Source of the DNA: Symsagittifera roscoffensis
Lineage: Eukaryota; Xenacoelomorpha; Acoela; Convolutidae
DNA length: 64,000 nucleotides
NCBI RefSeq assembly: GCF_963678635.1
Contig: NC_087067.1
Span: 15,079,018-15,143,017, forward strand
Reading direction: 5' to 3'
Below, piece by piece: positions 1-14,400 of this stretch (positions are counted from its first letter, which is position 1; each line of letters begins with the position of its first letter). A program made the position numbers and the translations under genes. The notes under the pieces are model-generated. The model had not been told where the DNA came from and made no database searches. It worked only from the letters and a program-made list of their open reading frames with translations.

Positions 1-2327
1 CATCTGGAAAGCAAAATGTGGGGAAAATAATACAAGCATATCCAACCTGAAGTTCTCATTGAACTCAAAAAGACCAAAATAAAATGTCCCTTTCGGTCAT
101 CAAACTTTTTTACGATAACCTTAAGAACTTCGAACTTACAAGAATCTTTCATGAGACACTTTTTTTGATAAAACTAAACCAATTTGAGAAAAATTTGAGT
201 TAATTTTTTCAATCATCAAGGAATTCTAAAATACATTCGCAAAACTGGAAGTCATCTCCACATTGGAAGCGTAATTAATATTTCTTTCAGCAAATTAATT
301 TTAATTGAATTTCAAAAAAAATCAAGCGTCATGCAGCAACATCAAACATCCCCTACAGACAGGAAACAAAAAACACGGATTATTTTTTTTGTGAAAACAA
401 TTCAATTTTCGAACTTCAGATTTTAAAAATGCACAGCCTTAAGCCTTTTTCAGTTTCAAGCACAAAAATGATCGACACTTTTTGACAAATTAACCCAATT
501 TATAAAACTGGTCCAATAGGCAATGTTTTCATTCCACTGGAAAATAAAAAAATTAAATTCCCTTTTCAAACCTAGATGTCGAGCCTGTTTTATTGTGAAC
601 TTTATACTTTTATTGTTCGATTTTTGAATTCGCCTTTCTTTTAACAAAAAAGATCAACTTCGTAAAGTAGTAAAAGAAAACTTGTACCTCCCGCAAAAGA
701 GTCCAGTCGCACTCCTTCTACTTTCACGCATACTTCAGTCAAAAATATCAGATCAGATAGCGAAAATGTGTAACTAACGCACTAAGTTGTAAATTAAAAC
801 TAGCGTGTAAAGCACATTTGGTGCTTCAAACGTTAAAACTGCTCATATATATAAAACATGAAAAAAACAAGGAAAGGAATGCAACCGCAACAACAGATGG
901 GAGAATCCAAAAACGCTCTTCATTTCCAAAATTTAACAATGCAAAATTCAACTTGGAGGTTTTTAAACTAAAATGGTCACATCTCCAAATCATGAACGGA
1001 GACTCTTATTAAACTTAATTGGTTTTCTCATCAGCTCGAAATCATATCATTTGCTGCCATCAATGGATAAATTCAACGCTATTCATTTAAAAACATCATA
1101 CTTTTTTTTTTAGTTTAATGAAAACTTGAATTGTCATTAAAAAACATCAATTTCAAAAAACCAACTTCAGCAATAAAAATAGGATGGAGGCGACATCTGC
1201 AAATGCTGCTAGTAACAGTAACTTGACTTCACCCCCACCACAAAACGCTTCGACTATTTCAAATTTAGCAATAATATTTTCAAAAATAAAAATCGAAAAA
1301 TGAATCATAAGCCATATAAAGAAAAGTGAAATGCGCTAAGAAAACATATTCAGAGTCCATATATAAATTTCCTGAGATTACCTTGACAGCACCCCATCAT
1401 AATGTTGAGAAGCTAAGGTTTTGCGAAGTTTTTTAGATCGTTTGTGAAAAATCAAAAAATGACATACCTCGGAAACTGATATGGTTTGAGCAGTCAAACT
1501 TGAAGGAAATTATTGCAACCCATGAGACTACCCTGGCAGCCCCCAGCTTTAGGATTGTGAAATTCCAATTGTAAAAATTTTCAACAAAACATAAAAAACC
1601 GTCATATCTTGGAAACAAAGCATTTTAGCAATCACTTTTGGACACAAGATTTGAAACCCCTTAGAGTACCCTCGCGGTACCCAATTATAGGGCCGAGAAT
1701 TCAAAATTTTTCAATTTTTTTTAAGTCTAATTTTTCTGAAAAATTTAAACAATCACAAAAAACGTCATATCCCGAAAATCACAAAGATTTAAGCAGCAAA
1801 ATTTGAAGGCAAGTTTTGCAACCCCTGAGAGTACCCTGACAGCGCCTCGTTATAGAAATGGGAAATTCAAACTTAGTGAAGTATTACATCCGAGTTCTTC
1901 AAAACACTTCTGAAAAAATCATTTAAAAACGTAACAACTCAAAAACTTAAGTATATAAGCAGTCATATTGGGACTCAAGATTAAAATTTCCTGAGAGTAT
2001 CATTACAGTTCCCAATTGAAGTATTCCCAATCCAACTTTTCTGAAAACATTTTGAAAAATTATAAAAAATACATCTCGAAAATTGGAAAAAAATTTGAAC
2101 AGTCATTTAGAGAGTACCCTGACAGCGCAAACCCTTAGAGTACCCTGACAGCATTAAACTACAGAGTTGGGAGTTTCAAATTGTCTATATTCCAGTTTGA
2201 TAACAAGTGCTAATCGCAAGCTTAATAATCTCAAGCGTAATTACACTACTCTCGCTAGCTCACTTTTCTCCGGTCTATAAACTACATTCCATCTGCAGAC
2301 ATCTCTGTTTAGGAAAAGCTCTCTCAC
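1..2327. other. UBE2O intron 17 (partial): repeats only
   Basis: No exon of the expected UBC or CR2 continuation is visible on the minus strand. Positions 250-660 and 780-1010 resemble degenerate internal parts of the AAGAGTAATGAACG inverted-repeat element. Positions 1373-2180 are satellite units (listed separately). Confidence 0.6.
1373..2180 (+). repeat. ~167-bp satellite, short diverged array
   Basis: Four to five diverged copies of a unit with the landmarks 'gagtaccctgacagc', 'gggaatttcaaa', 'aaaaacgtcatatc' and 'gaaaactacaaagattt'. The same unit makes up the larger arrays at 54.2-56.4 kb and, inverted, at 58.5-59.3 kb. Confidence 0.75.
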
Positions 2328-2487
2328 CTCAGTTGAGAGTACATTCTGCTCGAGACTGCCGTCCTGCCACTGTATGTCCACTCTGGTTCTGATCATGACC
2401 ACTTTCATGCCCACCCTCTCCCCCACACGGATAGACTCCAAACTCCTCACAGGTGGGTCTTCTTTCCCAATCCCTCCCCCACTTCTG
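2328..2487 (-). CDS. UBE2O: UBE2O exon 17 (start of CR2)
   Basis: Acceptor GTTCTCTAG|CAGAAG, donor ACTGAG|GTGAGA. RVGERVGMKVVMIRTRVDI, then QWQDGSLEQNVLSTE, matches the CR2 signature 'PGDRVAVEVVTT..TSADVMWQDGSVECNI' of UBE2O. It ends in phase 0. Later exons with CR3, the coiled coil and UBC must lie left of position 1. Confidence 0.9.
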
Positions 2488-5400
2488 CTAGAGAACAATC
2501 AATTTGAACATCGCAATTTGAACATAACAAACACAAAAAAAAATAAAGAGAAACTTGAACTGTCTAACTAACAAACCCCCAAATTTTTTCTCAATCCCCC
2601 GAAATTATATGTTGCTGTGGAACACGTGAACGATCCCTAGAACTAAAACAAATGAGTAATCACCATCTCACAAGCTCAGTTGAATAGAATAAAACCAACT
2701 CATTTCAATTACCGGAACGAGTCGAGAAAAATCTATAATAGACCAAAATTTTTGATATATAACTTGATCTTATATGATATTTAACTTTCTGGAGAAATTG
2801 ACCTATACCTTTCACATGAAATGAACAATTTTTTGCAATTTAGACAATATCTGACATGGGTGATTTTAGTTAATGGGTATTTCGATAACATTCAAGACTC
2901 CCAATCGTAATTTCCTACATGCAAAAAATGCCTCATATCATAAGAAAAACCCTATGTCAGTTAAGATTTTTCTTTTGCAACCTTTGATGATAGATATCTC
3001 AGTAGTAGAAAATTTCATCAGAAAGTTATCATATTTCATGGAAACCTGGTAAAAAAAATCAACTGACGTAGAATCTTTCCAATGGCGTCATTTGTTTCTT
3101 TCGACATCACTTAATAATCACCTGAGGGTACTTTTGTTGTCACTGTTGACTGATGTGATTGTGGTCTGGTCGTTGTCCTGGTATTGGATATCCTCAGATT
3201 CGACGTCATCATAAGAGTCGCTGTCATCATCTTCGTATTCTGTGCTATCCAGGCCCTAAAATAACAACACATGTTGAAACGGACAAAAAATTTCATCTTT
3301 TACTTGAGTTTGCTGAACAATTTTTATTAAATATTCAAATGAAAATCTCAATTTAAATCTGGCTTCTTAATGATCATCGAATTTCCGAACAAAAATTGGG
3401 TCTTGCCCATTATAACCTGGCGAGCAACAAAAACATAAGTAGCACATAATGTTCCGACCATGGTCTTTAGAAAACTACGGATTCTGCTTAGAGTGATAAA
3501 AAGATCTGACGTAAAATATAATTTAGGCATATTAGATAACCACAGTAATATAGGCAACTTGGACAAAAATTTTTGTCGAAAAATGACTGCAAAAAACTGA
3601 AAAAAAAAATTATTTTGCAGAAAATTTTTGAATTTAATTGAAGTTTTTGCTTCCCAAAATGAAGCTAAAAATCCAAAAACTAGTTTTAAATGCTTAAAAT
3701 TAAGTTTTAAGGTCTTAAATTAGGCAGAAGTCAGCTGTTCTAGTAAGCCTAATCAAAAAATTTAAACCGTTTTTCTCGACACTGGGAAAATTTTTTTTGG
3801 AAAATTTATTATCTGGTTTGAATCACGACTGACTGAAAGGGCTTTAATATATATCACTCAACCCACTCCGATGATTATTTGTGGTACCTGATTTTGCGTG
3901 GAAAAAAAAGAAAAAAAACTAAAACACCCGAATTTAAAATAAAACCCTCCATATTGCGAATTCACTACTTTGTGGCCAAAATCTCAATTGGGGAGGGGGA
4001 GCCGTAATGGGAAAGACTCATTTTTTTCCGATACAGGAAATTAAACGGAATAAAAATAAGTGAAACGTACATCGTTGGCGAACTCTCCTCTGTTCTTCAG
4101 TTGATTGTTGTTGTTATTGTTGTTGTTCTTCAGTTGCGGGTATTTGTAACTATTGCCCTCATCCCCATCACTTCCACTCTGGTCCTCTTTATTAGTGCTA
4201 TTCCGTTTACCAACACGATGCGTAGGAGAATCTACAAAAACATCATTCAAGAACTCAGAACACACACTAGATGGAGCTTCGCACCATTTGCGACATGTGA
4301 AAACAAAACAACATAGCCAACAGACAATTGGAAAAGAGCCAATGAACGCAAGTATACAGAAAAAAACTGACTGTTTTTTTTTCGAAAAATATCAACTTTC
4401 GAATTTCCAAGAAAATGTGTGGCCTTTTTTCCGGTCATGGTTGAAGAGGTCCCAAGGTCAACCGCCTCTTCAAGGTGGGAATGGCTACGGCAAAATGGAT
4501 GGCATCTCTCTCCCCCACGGAATAAAAAAGGACCAAGGTGGAAGCTGCGCCGGGGTTAAAAAAAGTTGCCTTGCTAAAGCAATGAGTAAAAGTATAAATT
4601 ACGTATTGAAATTGTATCAATTTTTTTTAATCAGCGCCAACTGTTTACCATCTGTTCTCAAAGTCAATTGAACAGATTTTTAAATGGTCGCAGTGCAAGT
4701 GGCACAGTATGTTCGGCCCAGATTAATTATTTTAAAAAATCAGAAAAATATATTTTTTTCTTTTACTTTTTTAAAATAAAATTGCGTCTTTTTTCATAAA
4801 TGAGAGAGGAAATAGACCTTAACGTAAAACATAACTAAATTGGACATAGTAGACTACGAATGTCTTCAAAAAACGAATTGAACAAAACGATAACCGAAGC
4901 TAATGTTCCGTCAATTTCAGTGAAGCTGAGATGATTTTTGCAACCTTTTCATATTCATTTCTAACTACTCAACCTGTTCGTCTGAATTTGAGACCAGCCT
5001 ATTAGCATACCAGCCGATTAGCATGCGTCAATAATATTTCAAAGTTCGTTCAGTTATTCCTTTAACTTCAATGCAACCCAATCTAGCGGATCGAGACAAG
5101 CTTTGGCTCCTTTAGAAATCAAGAGCGGTATTGAATTATATCAAAGAATAATTATTTTAATAGCGCACGCTAATTTGGACGAATGCTAATTGCTACGTCC
5201 ACATCTAGTTTTTATGGTTGCTATTAAAAACCTATTCATAGTACCTTCAGCTGACTCCCCTTCTTTTGTGATCACTTCTTTCCAGCATTCGAGGAGAGCG
5301 TTGAGACAGTTTGCCATGTCTACCGTGGACACAAATTTGGCCACTGCTTCAGTCGAGTAGGAGGACACTACACTGTTCCAGCTGCTACCAACAGTTACTC

Positions 5401-8400
5401 TGTCTCCCTTTCTGGTGTTCGCATTCACGTCGTCCTCGAAGTTGCTCTACAATCACACTACTAGCGATACATCATAACCTTATCATGGCAAGCTAGCCGA
5501 CAGAAACACAATACGACAGCTACTCAGTCAAAAATAGCTCTGAAAAAAAACCGATTTATAGGTCTTGGTAAACTTCCTTGGAGTCTTCCTGATAAAAAAC
5601 GCGCCTTTAGGCTCCTTTAGAAAAATTTTAGAGTCGGTCGACCAAAAATGGATTTCCTAAAAAGCACCAAAGGGGGATCCTTTGGGCCGGCAGGGGGTCG
5701 AATCCCTGAGGAGGGGGGTTTCCCCACTCCCTAAATCCGCCCCTGGTACCACATATGCCAATATATCATCACCTACCAATTATCTCCTCACCTGTTGATT
5801 TGTATGTTGATTGGGATGGCTTTGTCGTTTGTAACTTGCAACTGGACTGTCAGTTTGAGTGTTGTTGGCTGAGATGGTCAAGTCACTCAAAGGAACGTCT
5901 TCGTGTTCTTGATAGGCGAAGAAATCACTGCCTGACAGGTGGTCGCCTGTAGTAGTCGGTCTAGGAGAGGAAAGAAAGCTAGTTTTTATTTCATTTTTGA
6001 CCTCATGTAATAGGGTACATCTACAGCAGTAGGAAAGAGGGGGAGGGGGCAGGAAGAAGGTGGGCGGTGGGAGAGGGGAGGGTTTCTTCGTAAGGCAGAA
6101 TAACCACAATCGCCACTCTTAAACTGCTCAAAATTGACTGATTTTCTCGTCTATTTCTTCCGAACTTTAGAATACTGAATTCTGATTGGCTAACATAATT
6201 TTCGATACTCAGAGCCACCACGAGTAAGCCATTAGATCTCACACATTCCAAGCCACTTAAGTCCAAACTATATTTCTTCATTGTAGTTTCAATATCTAGT
6301 TTAATGATTGCCTTTTAAATGGTGGAATCCCTCATAGGCGATGAACCGATTAGGCGAAACTAAAAATCAGCCAATCAGATTTCAGTATTCCAAAATTTGG
6401 AAAGAAAGCGCGAAAATCTCAAAGAAAGTAAACATTTCTGAAGACTTAATATTAATCTTGGCCGAATGTAAAAACGGCAGAAATATGCAAAACTATCAAA
6501 TTGTCGCTGACCGCCGGCGAATTTGAACAATTTTATTTTTCAAGGATTTTGTTATAAAAGAAGCAAAATATTGCTTGATTTAATTCCTTTTAGTTGAACA
6601 GCGATTGATTCTTTTTAATAATTAACTTTCGATTGCTTTTGTTTACGGTCCTTCGCCCATGAGAATAGCCCCCTTTTAAATCTCATTTTAAAGCAGCCTA
6701 CATTTCAATCAGGGTTACGTAGCAGTATTTAGACAACCGCGTATTCAGACTCGTCAGTATGTAGACAAATACTGTCCCAACCAATCAAAATTATTTCGTA
6801 AATTTGCTTTCCCATCTCGATTCTGATTGGTTAATATGGCACTTGTCTGCTTACTGACGAGTATGAATACGCTGTTGTCTAAATACAGACCGCACTCCTT
6901 CAATCAGCTAGCATATTAAACGGTCATAAAAATAATGCGTTAGGTAGTTTTTATAAAACCAAGAATGCCGATGGTGGATGACGCACGCTGCCCCTCTGCT
7001 GGTAGCCAGTTTTTTGCAATGGTCCTTTTTTTCTTGAATTTACGACAGCCATTTTTGGGTGACCAACCCGAAATTTTATTTAGAATGACTTTGGTGCCAG
7101 CAAACGATAGTTTTTAGGCAATTGCGCGTGCCAAAAAGGCACTTTCTCGCCGAAAAATTACAGCTCGAGCGAAGACCAAACAGTAAGAAAATACGAAACT
7201 TTTGCATGCATTAGTAATTGCAGTTGGAAAAGAGTAATGAACGAAAGTAAACAAAAAAAAACACTGACTTTGTTGAAAAAATCTCAAACTTTCGAACTTC
7301 AAAGAAAAAAAGATGCCCTTAAGCTCTTTGAGTTTCTAGAACAATTTATGATTGGCGCTTTTTTGATAACAATAACCCAACTTGAGAAAACTGGATCACA
7401 AGGTAAGGTTTTTATTCCGCTGGAAATGTAAAATTAAAACTCCATTTTCGAAACGGTTACGTTTTTTTCGCGCAACTTCCACGTTCTTATTTGAAGAGTG
7501 CTATTTACGTCATTTTCAGCAGATGAATTTTAATTGAACTCAAAAAGTGCATATATAACTAAGTGCGTTCATAAATGCATTAAGAGGTATGAATGCACAT
7601 CTGTACTTATTAGAGCATTTTGACACTTTTTTCTAAAAAAAAACAACAAGACCTGTATAAGAGTCTTCACTAGTTCATTACTCTTAATAATATAATAATA
7701 ATAATTAATAATAATAATAATATTAACAAAAATAATAATCATAATAAATTGTTTCCAAAATATATCTGATATTTCATCACTTTTATATATATTCCGTTTA
7801 CAAAATGCAGATCATTTAAGTAGATCGCCATTAGACAAACTGTCTATTTTCAGGTGTCTTGCGTTTTAAGTTTTCGCATAAACAATTTTTTGAATACACA
7901 AAATACTGAACCCCCGTCCATCTTCTGATTGATAACTACCTTGTATGGGTGTTGGCAGTGTCCTCCGCGTGTGTTGAACCACCCACTCTCTGATTGCCTG
8001 AAGCTAAGCCCAAATACTCGTCATGCTGTTCACCCATGATACCTGTTCGAACAACAAAACACAGATTCAGACAGCTGCTTCTAATCTTCAACTCCAAGAC
8101 ATGAAACTCCAAAATACAAAAATTCTCATAATACAAAAATCTGACTGCCATGGGCTATTTTTGAAGGGGGAAGGGGGTGACTTTTGTCCTAATAGGAAAG
8201 GCCTACACAGTATATGGGACAATTATCTCTATTCTGATTGGCTTACGACGTGTCTACTTTATGGCATGTCTACTTTTTAACCGCACTCCCTTCTAACCTG
8301 TCATTCCACTTCGATCTGCTTCCAAATGTTCCCTGCTGCCATTGGCTGCATTAATCTCAGCATTTTGAGCCTTGTGTCTATTCTCATTTTGATTCTGGTT

Positions 8401-11400
8401 CTGGGCGAATGAGAGACTGCTATTACGCACTGGAATGTGTAGAGTGGGCGGGTCTAACGTGTAGTCTGATGATGTTTGTTTCGTGGAATTCAAACCAGCC
8501 TCGTCTGAAATTAAAGTAAGATAGCATTACAATATCGCAAAGACCCATCTAGTCTAGAATTCACAACAAAAAAGCTCGTATCAGGGCCAATGTTCCTGAA
8601 TGTTTCAACTGCCTCTAAGGTCTATGAAACAGTGTTCGCTTAAAAAAATTGGTGAATTTTTCAAGATAAAATGAAAATATATATTTTTTTAAAAGTATTG
8701 AGATTTTTTAAAACTCATCCTATCCACCACACGCCATCTTAAGTACAATGTCATGGATTTATCTCCTAGTAACGCTGCAATTATAATAAAACGCATGCTT
8801 CAACCAAATTGGAACAATTTCCAAGACTAATGAAATCTTCGCTAACGCGTTAATAGCGCGAAATCTGTCGCGCGTTAATTGTCCCACATTAACAATTTTG
8901 GCAATCTTTAAACCCCCATATTTTTAGGAAAAAGGATCACGAGGTAAATGTATTTTTTAAATTTGATCTGAGGACAACAAGAAATTCAGATTATGTACAA
9001 AAAAAACTCGACAAAATGGCTAGTGAAAAGGTCGAAAATTGGCTGTAGAAAAAACCACCCAAGCACAAATATTCCATCACTTTCTTAGAAAGTAGTTGGA
9101 ACAAAAAGTAACACAGACGAGCTGAAAATCTCTAACATATATATGTTTCCTTCTAACCAACTCATGATTCTCAGCAGACAAAACAAAAGGCGGAGACTCT
9201 ATCTTTTCTTTATTACCTTCTTCATCAAACCATTCATCCACAAAACGCCTTGGGGTACAGAGAGGCGAAGCTGCATTTCAAAAACACAAGCAAAAAAAAC
9301 AACAGAGAAAAGCTCTAAAATGTCAAAACGGAAAGGAAAAGAATAAATCATAGCCAAAAGACAATTGTAAAAAGGTTTTTTAAAAATCGAAAAAAGTGGA
9401 AAAGAAGTTGATTAAAAACTTTTGAACCTCTTTCAACTTTTGGAAATAAAATATATCACAATGAGGCTCTTTAAATTTCAAGAATTAATTGTGATTGGCA
9501 TTTCGTTCATAATGTCATCCTATTAACAGATAAATGGATCAAAAGACAATAACTAATTCCACTGGGAGTTCTGAAAACTAATGGCTATTAGTAAAACTAG
9601 CAGCTATTTTAGTTTTTTTTCGTGACAGTTGTGCAGATAAATGAAGGAGTTTGGCTTCCTTTTGAAAAACGAAAATGAACTAACTAAAATCATAGCCGCC
9701 AACTAAGTTGGAAAAGAGTAATGATAGCAAGTAAACAAAAAAAAATACTGTTGAAAAATTCGAATTTCAAAAAAATTTATTATAGGCTCTTTCAATTTCC
9801 AGAACAATTAATGACTGGCGCTTTTTTGATAAAATTCACCCAACTTGAGAACACTGGATCAATAGGTAAAGGGTATATTCCGTTGGAAACCTAAAAATTA
9901 AATTCCACTTTCGAAACTAGAAATCGTTCACATTTTTGCGCCAATTCTACGTATGTATTGGGAGAGTGCTATTCCCGTCACTTTTAGCAGATGAACTTCA
10001 ATTGAACTCAAAACGTGCATATATACCTAAGTGCATTCATAAATGCATCAATATGAATGAATGCACATCTGTAGCTATTAGAGACTTTTCCTGAAAAAAA
10101 AACAAAAAAAGCAAGACCTATATGAGAGTCTTCACTACGTTCACTACTCTTAATAAAATTACCCAATTTGAGAACACTGGATTAATAAGTGAATTTTTTA
10201 TTCCGCTAGGAAATCTGATTATTAAAATTCATTTTGGAAACTAGAAGTCGATCACGTTTTTCGTGACCTTCACAATTTTGCTGTTCGAATAGTGGAGTTT
10301 GCCTTCCTTTTAACAATAGAAATGCACTGAATTTAAAAAGAAATCACGAGTTAAAAAAAAACAAAAAAATAAGCAAGACCTATATAAAAGTCTTCACTAC
10401 GTTCATTACTCTTAAAAATAACAGGTAAAGCCGTAAAAAGTAAACTTGAACGTGAACACAATTTCCTGGGAAAACAAAAAAAAACAAGACATACATAATT
10501 GACAATTAATTCGTTTTAACGTGACAATCATCTTAAAAAAAATTTTTGAAACGGAAATTGCTATTAGTATTTGTACTGCGGACTAAGAGTAGCTTGTCCT
10601 AAGCATTAACCCATTACTTTCAAAACTTACTTTCAGGCACTTTTTCTCATATACCAAGCAGCATAAAATAAGCTGTTAGTTTAATTAACCTTGAAACGTT
10701 GCACAAAATTTTGCACTTAGCGAGCGACGACAAATTAAGAGTTTTACACAGACGCGAAGCTGCGCTTCGCAAACACTAGCAAGAGTACGACAAAGAGCAG
10801 CCTTATACAGAGAAATAAGAAAACATAGCCAACTGACAATTGGAAAAGAGTAATGAACGCAGAAACTTTGAAATTCGAAGAAAAAAGAGATGGCCTCGAA
10901 GCTCTTTAAATTTGTAGAAAAATTTATGATGTAAGCATTTAATTTTTTAAAAATGAAATTAACCCAATTGGTTAAACTTTTATTTCGCTGAGAAATCTGA
11001 TAATTAGTTTCCGTTTTCGAAATGATTAATCGATCACGTTTTTCGTGACCTTTACAATTATTCGATAGTGAAGTTTGCATTCCTTTGAACAATAGAAATG
11101 CACTGAACCTAGTAAAAAATCATAATTCCAACCGTTAAAAATCAAAATTGAGCGTGAACCAATTTTAAGACTTTCCTGAAAAAAAATAACACCAATACTT
11201 ATGCAAGAATACTCAATACGTTTATTACTCTTAAAAACAGAAATAAGCCTCAAATTAATAAAACTTTGCTACGTATTGGCTTCAAACCTGCGAACTCAAG
11301 AATTGGAGTCTCACGCCCTGCCCGCATCAATAGGTAATTTTTAAAATTCTAGTGTAAAACAAAAAATGAAATCAGCTTTTAAAGAAAAACTCAATCGTGT

Positions 11401-14400
11401 TTTCGTCGCCATTTCAAATTTTTACTGGAGAGCAAAAGCTGCTTTCCATTGATTAAATGAAATTGAGGCGAATTTGAAAAAAAAATGATCAGTCAATTGA
11501 AAAAAATAAACAAAGCACAACGCGACCTATAACTGTCTTTTGACAATCCTCAGAAAACACAATGGCATTACTGATTTACGTGTGCAATAAAAAAATAAAG
11601 TGTACAATAAACTGAGCTAATAGCTATTGATTTGGTATGATTTTCCGGAATGATGATTTTTGTCGTCTTTTTTATAGCCTGGAGTGATATTTTCAGGTTC
11701 CTCAGAGAACGCTCGGCAGGGTGTCAAGTATGGCCTTGTAGTGAGCGTCGTTCTCTAGGTGTCCAAAAAAGGTCAGAAATATTATTTTGATTAGATAATT
11801 TTTAATCATGTTAGAACTCTTAATCCTTACATTGATCCTTATATGTTGATCCTTATATGTTGGTTCACTTAGAGGTGCTTGTCGTTGAACTGGTTCTAGT
11901 GGTTCAGATAAGCGAGCGTGTCGTTCTTCAAAGGTATATGGGTTATCTTGGAAAGAAATTCGTGTAGCTGTTGGGGGGGGTTTGGGTAGTTGTAGGTGGT
12001 GTTGGGTTATCTTGGGATGACGTCGGTGAAGACTGACTGTGTGATTGTTGGTTAGCAATTTTTGAGGGTTTTTTATTGATATTTTTTAGTGAAAAAATTT
12101 ACGTTTATTGTAGTATTCTTCTAGAAAAAGAATTAGAAGGATTGTTGCTAAGGCGAATGTGATGATTGCTTTCTTAATACATTTGCATATTGTCAAGATG
12201 AGGGATGATAAAAATGTTATAAAAATTACAAATAGTAAAAAAATATCTGTTCTACTAAAAATGGTTCGTATCATTTAAATAAACTTTGGGTTATCGTACC
12301 TGTGGATATGGTCAATGACTTGGGAAAGTTGGAGATATATTTCAAATAGGGAGTAGAAAATTAAAAAAATATTGCAAAAAATGATTAAGATTATTACAAA
12401 AGCTTCAAAGGTATCAAAAAGAAATATGAATAAAAGTTTAATGATTGTTAAAAAGTTTATGAAAATGTTGAGAATTATGTTGACTGATCGAGAGAAGAGC
12501 ATTGAAGAAATGGCTTCTTGATCGAATATTTTTTGTTGTTTGGGGCAATTTTCAAGTGTGGTCGAATTATTTATTGGTTTTTTGACAAGTGGGTTGAGTT
12601 TTGTGAAAAATTGTTGGGGGCGAATTTTATGGTGTTCGTGAGGTCTTCTTTTTCTTTATTTTTATTTGTCAAGTGATCTGGGGTATTTTTGAGAGTTTTA
12701 TACTTTAGGCTAATTTAATATGGTCGTTCTTTTACTTTAGGCTAATTTAACATTTTTGTTTGGGGGGTATTTGAGGTCTGAGTTGGGGAAATATTGTTGA
12801 TCTTTGGGTTATTAGATAAGGGAGGGTTATGAAATTATGGTGATATTTATTTTAGTTGTCAAGTTGGAATGGTTTGCTTATTTTTGACCTGGAGGTCGTA
12901 AAGTTATAGTTATAGATATGCCTGGAGTTTAATATCTTTCGTCTAATTGGTTTGTGTTAGAGTTATAGAAGGTGACGGATTGAATGAATCCTATTGGCTA
13001 ATTTTGAACTAAAATCGCTGCGTGTTTGTCAGCATGTTATTCTGAAAAATGAAAGTTTAAAATGTTTCAGAGGTGCAAAGATTATTAATTTTTAAATTAA
13101 AGCTGTTTTTGAAATTTTGACTCTCTATGTTCTGATTTGTCGACTTGTTCTTGGGGGATAATTTTTTCTGTCATTTTTCTATTTTTTCTTTCTTTTTGAG
13201 GTATATTCTGATCTAGCTTTTTTGTTTTGTTTTTCGTTGTAGTTGATTTTTTATTTTTGTTTTCGAGGTGAATGTCATGTTGTTCTTTTGTTTCATTTTC
13301 CGTATGTGGGTTATTTTGAATAACTTTTAAACCTGTGAAAGAATATAACTGAGTTAGTTCGCGTAGTGCGTATTCTTTTGGGTAATAAGGTAATAGATTG
13401 TTTCAATGTTGAACAATTTCTTTTTGGTCTGAGTCAGTGATTTTATATGTTACGTCAGTGGGTTTGGCAATTATTAGGTATGTTCCTTTACGAAGGGGTT
13501 GTAATTTTTTAGAAATTCCTTTTTGAGTGTTAAAATTAGGTATTAAAACAAATGTTCCAATTTTTAAATCGGAGGCCGGTGTAAAGCGTGAATTTATTTG
13601 TTCATTAATGTTTTGCCTTTGTAACAACTTTTTTGTTACTTTTTGGTAAATTTCATTGTGTTTTTTATCTCTATTTAAAATCCATTCGGTGTGTGTACCG
13701 GAGGCTAATTTAAGAATTTGTGGGTGATGAAAATGATCTTCATCATGTGTGTGTAAAGGTAGGTTATAACAAATTGATTCTTTATTCGGTTGACAATGAC
13801 TTTGTGCATTTTTATGAGAGTTTGCTGTAAACATAATTGGTTTACGTGGCTTTTGATTAAAAACCATTTCGTATGGTGACATTCCTAGAGTTGTCGTGAT
13901 TTGTGAATTATATGCTAAGGGAAATAATTTTACATCTGCTGACCATTCGGTGTATCTTGTATCATTTCCATTGATGATACATCTAAGATATTTTTGTAGT
14001 GAACGGTTCATACCTTCGGCTAAGCCGTTTGTCCAAGGTGCATGAGATGTACGTGGTTTGTGTTTGATGTTATATAAATGACTAAGTGTGATGATTTCAT
14101 TATTTATGAATTCTGTACCGTTGTCTGTAACTAAAATTTCGGGTAGTCCGAACTTGGCTATCCAGTGTTCATAAAGTGTTGTGTAAGCGTAATAAGCGTT
14201 ACAATGTGGTACTGGGTTAAGTGCTACATAATGTGTAAATGCGTCAACAATTACCATAATGTAGGAGTTTCCTTCAGATGATGGTGAAATTGGTCCTTTT
14301 GTATCAAATGAAATACGATGGTTAAAGTATAACCTTTGTCCTTTAAAATCTTGTTTTTGTGCTATTTGTTTTTGATTTGGATAAGGTTTATTTAGCTGAC

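Noticed and set aside
4153-4671. 172-codon plus-strand ORF
   Set aside because: Its first part is antisense to UBE2O exon 15 and the rest is repeat-derived; no recognisable domain or splice context.
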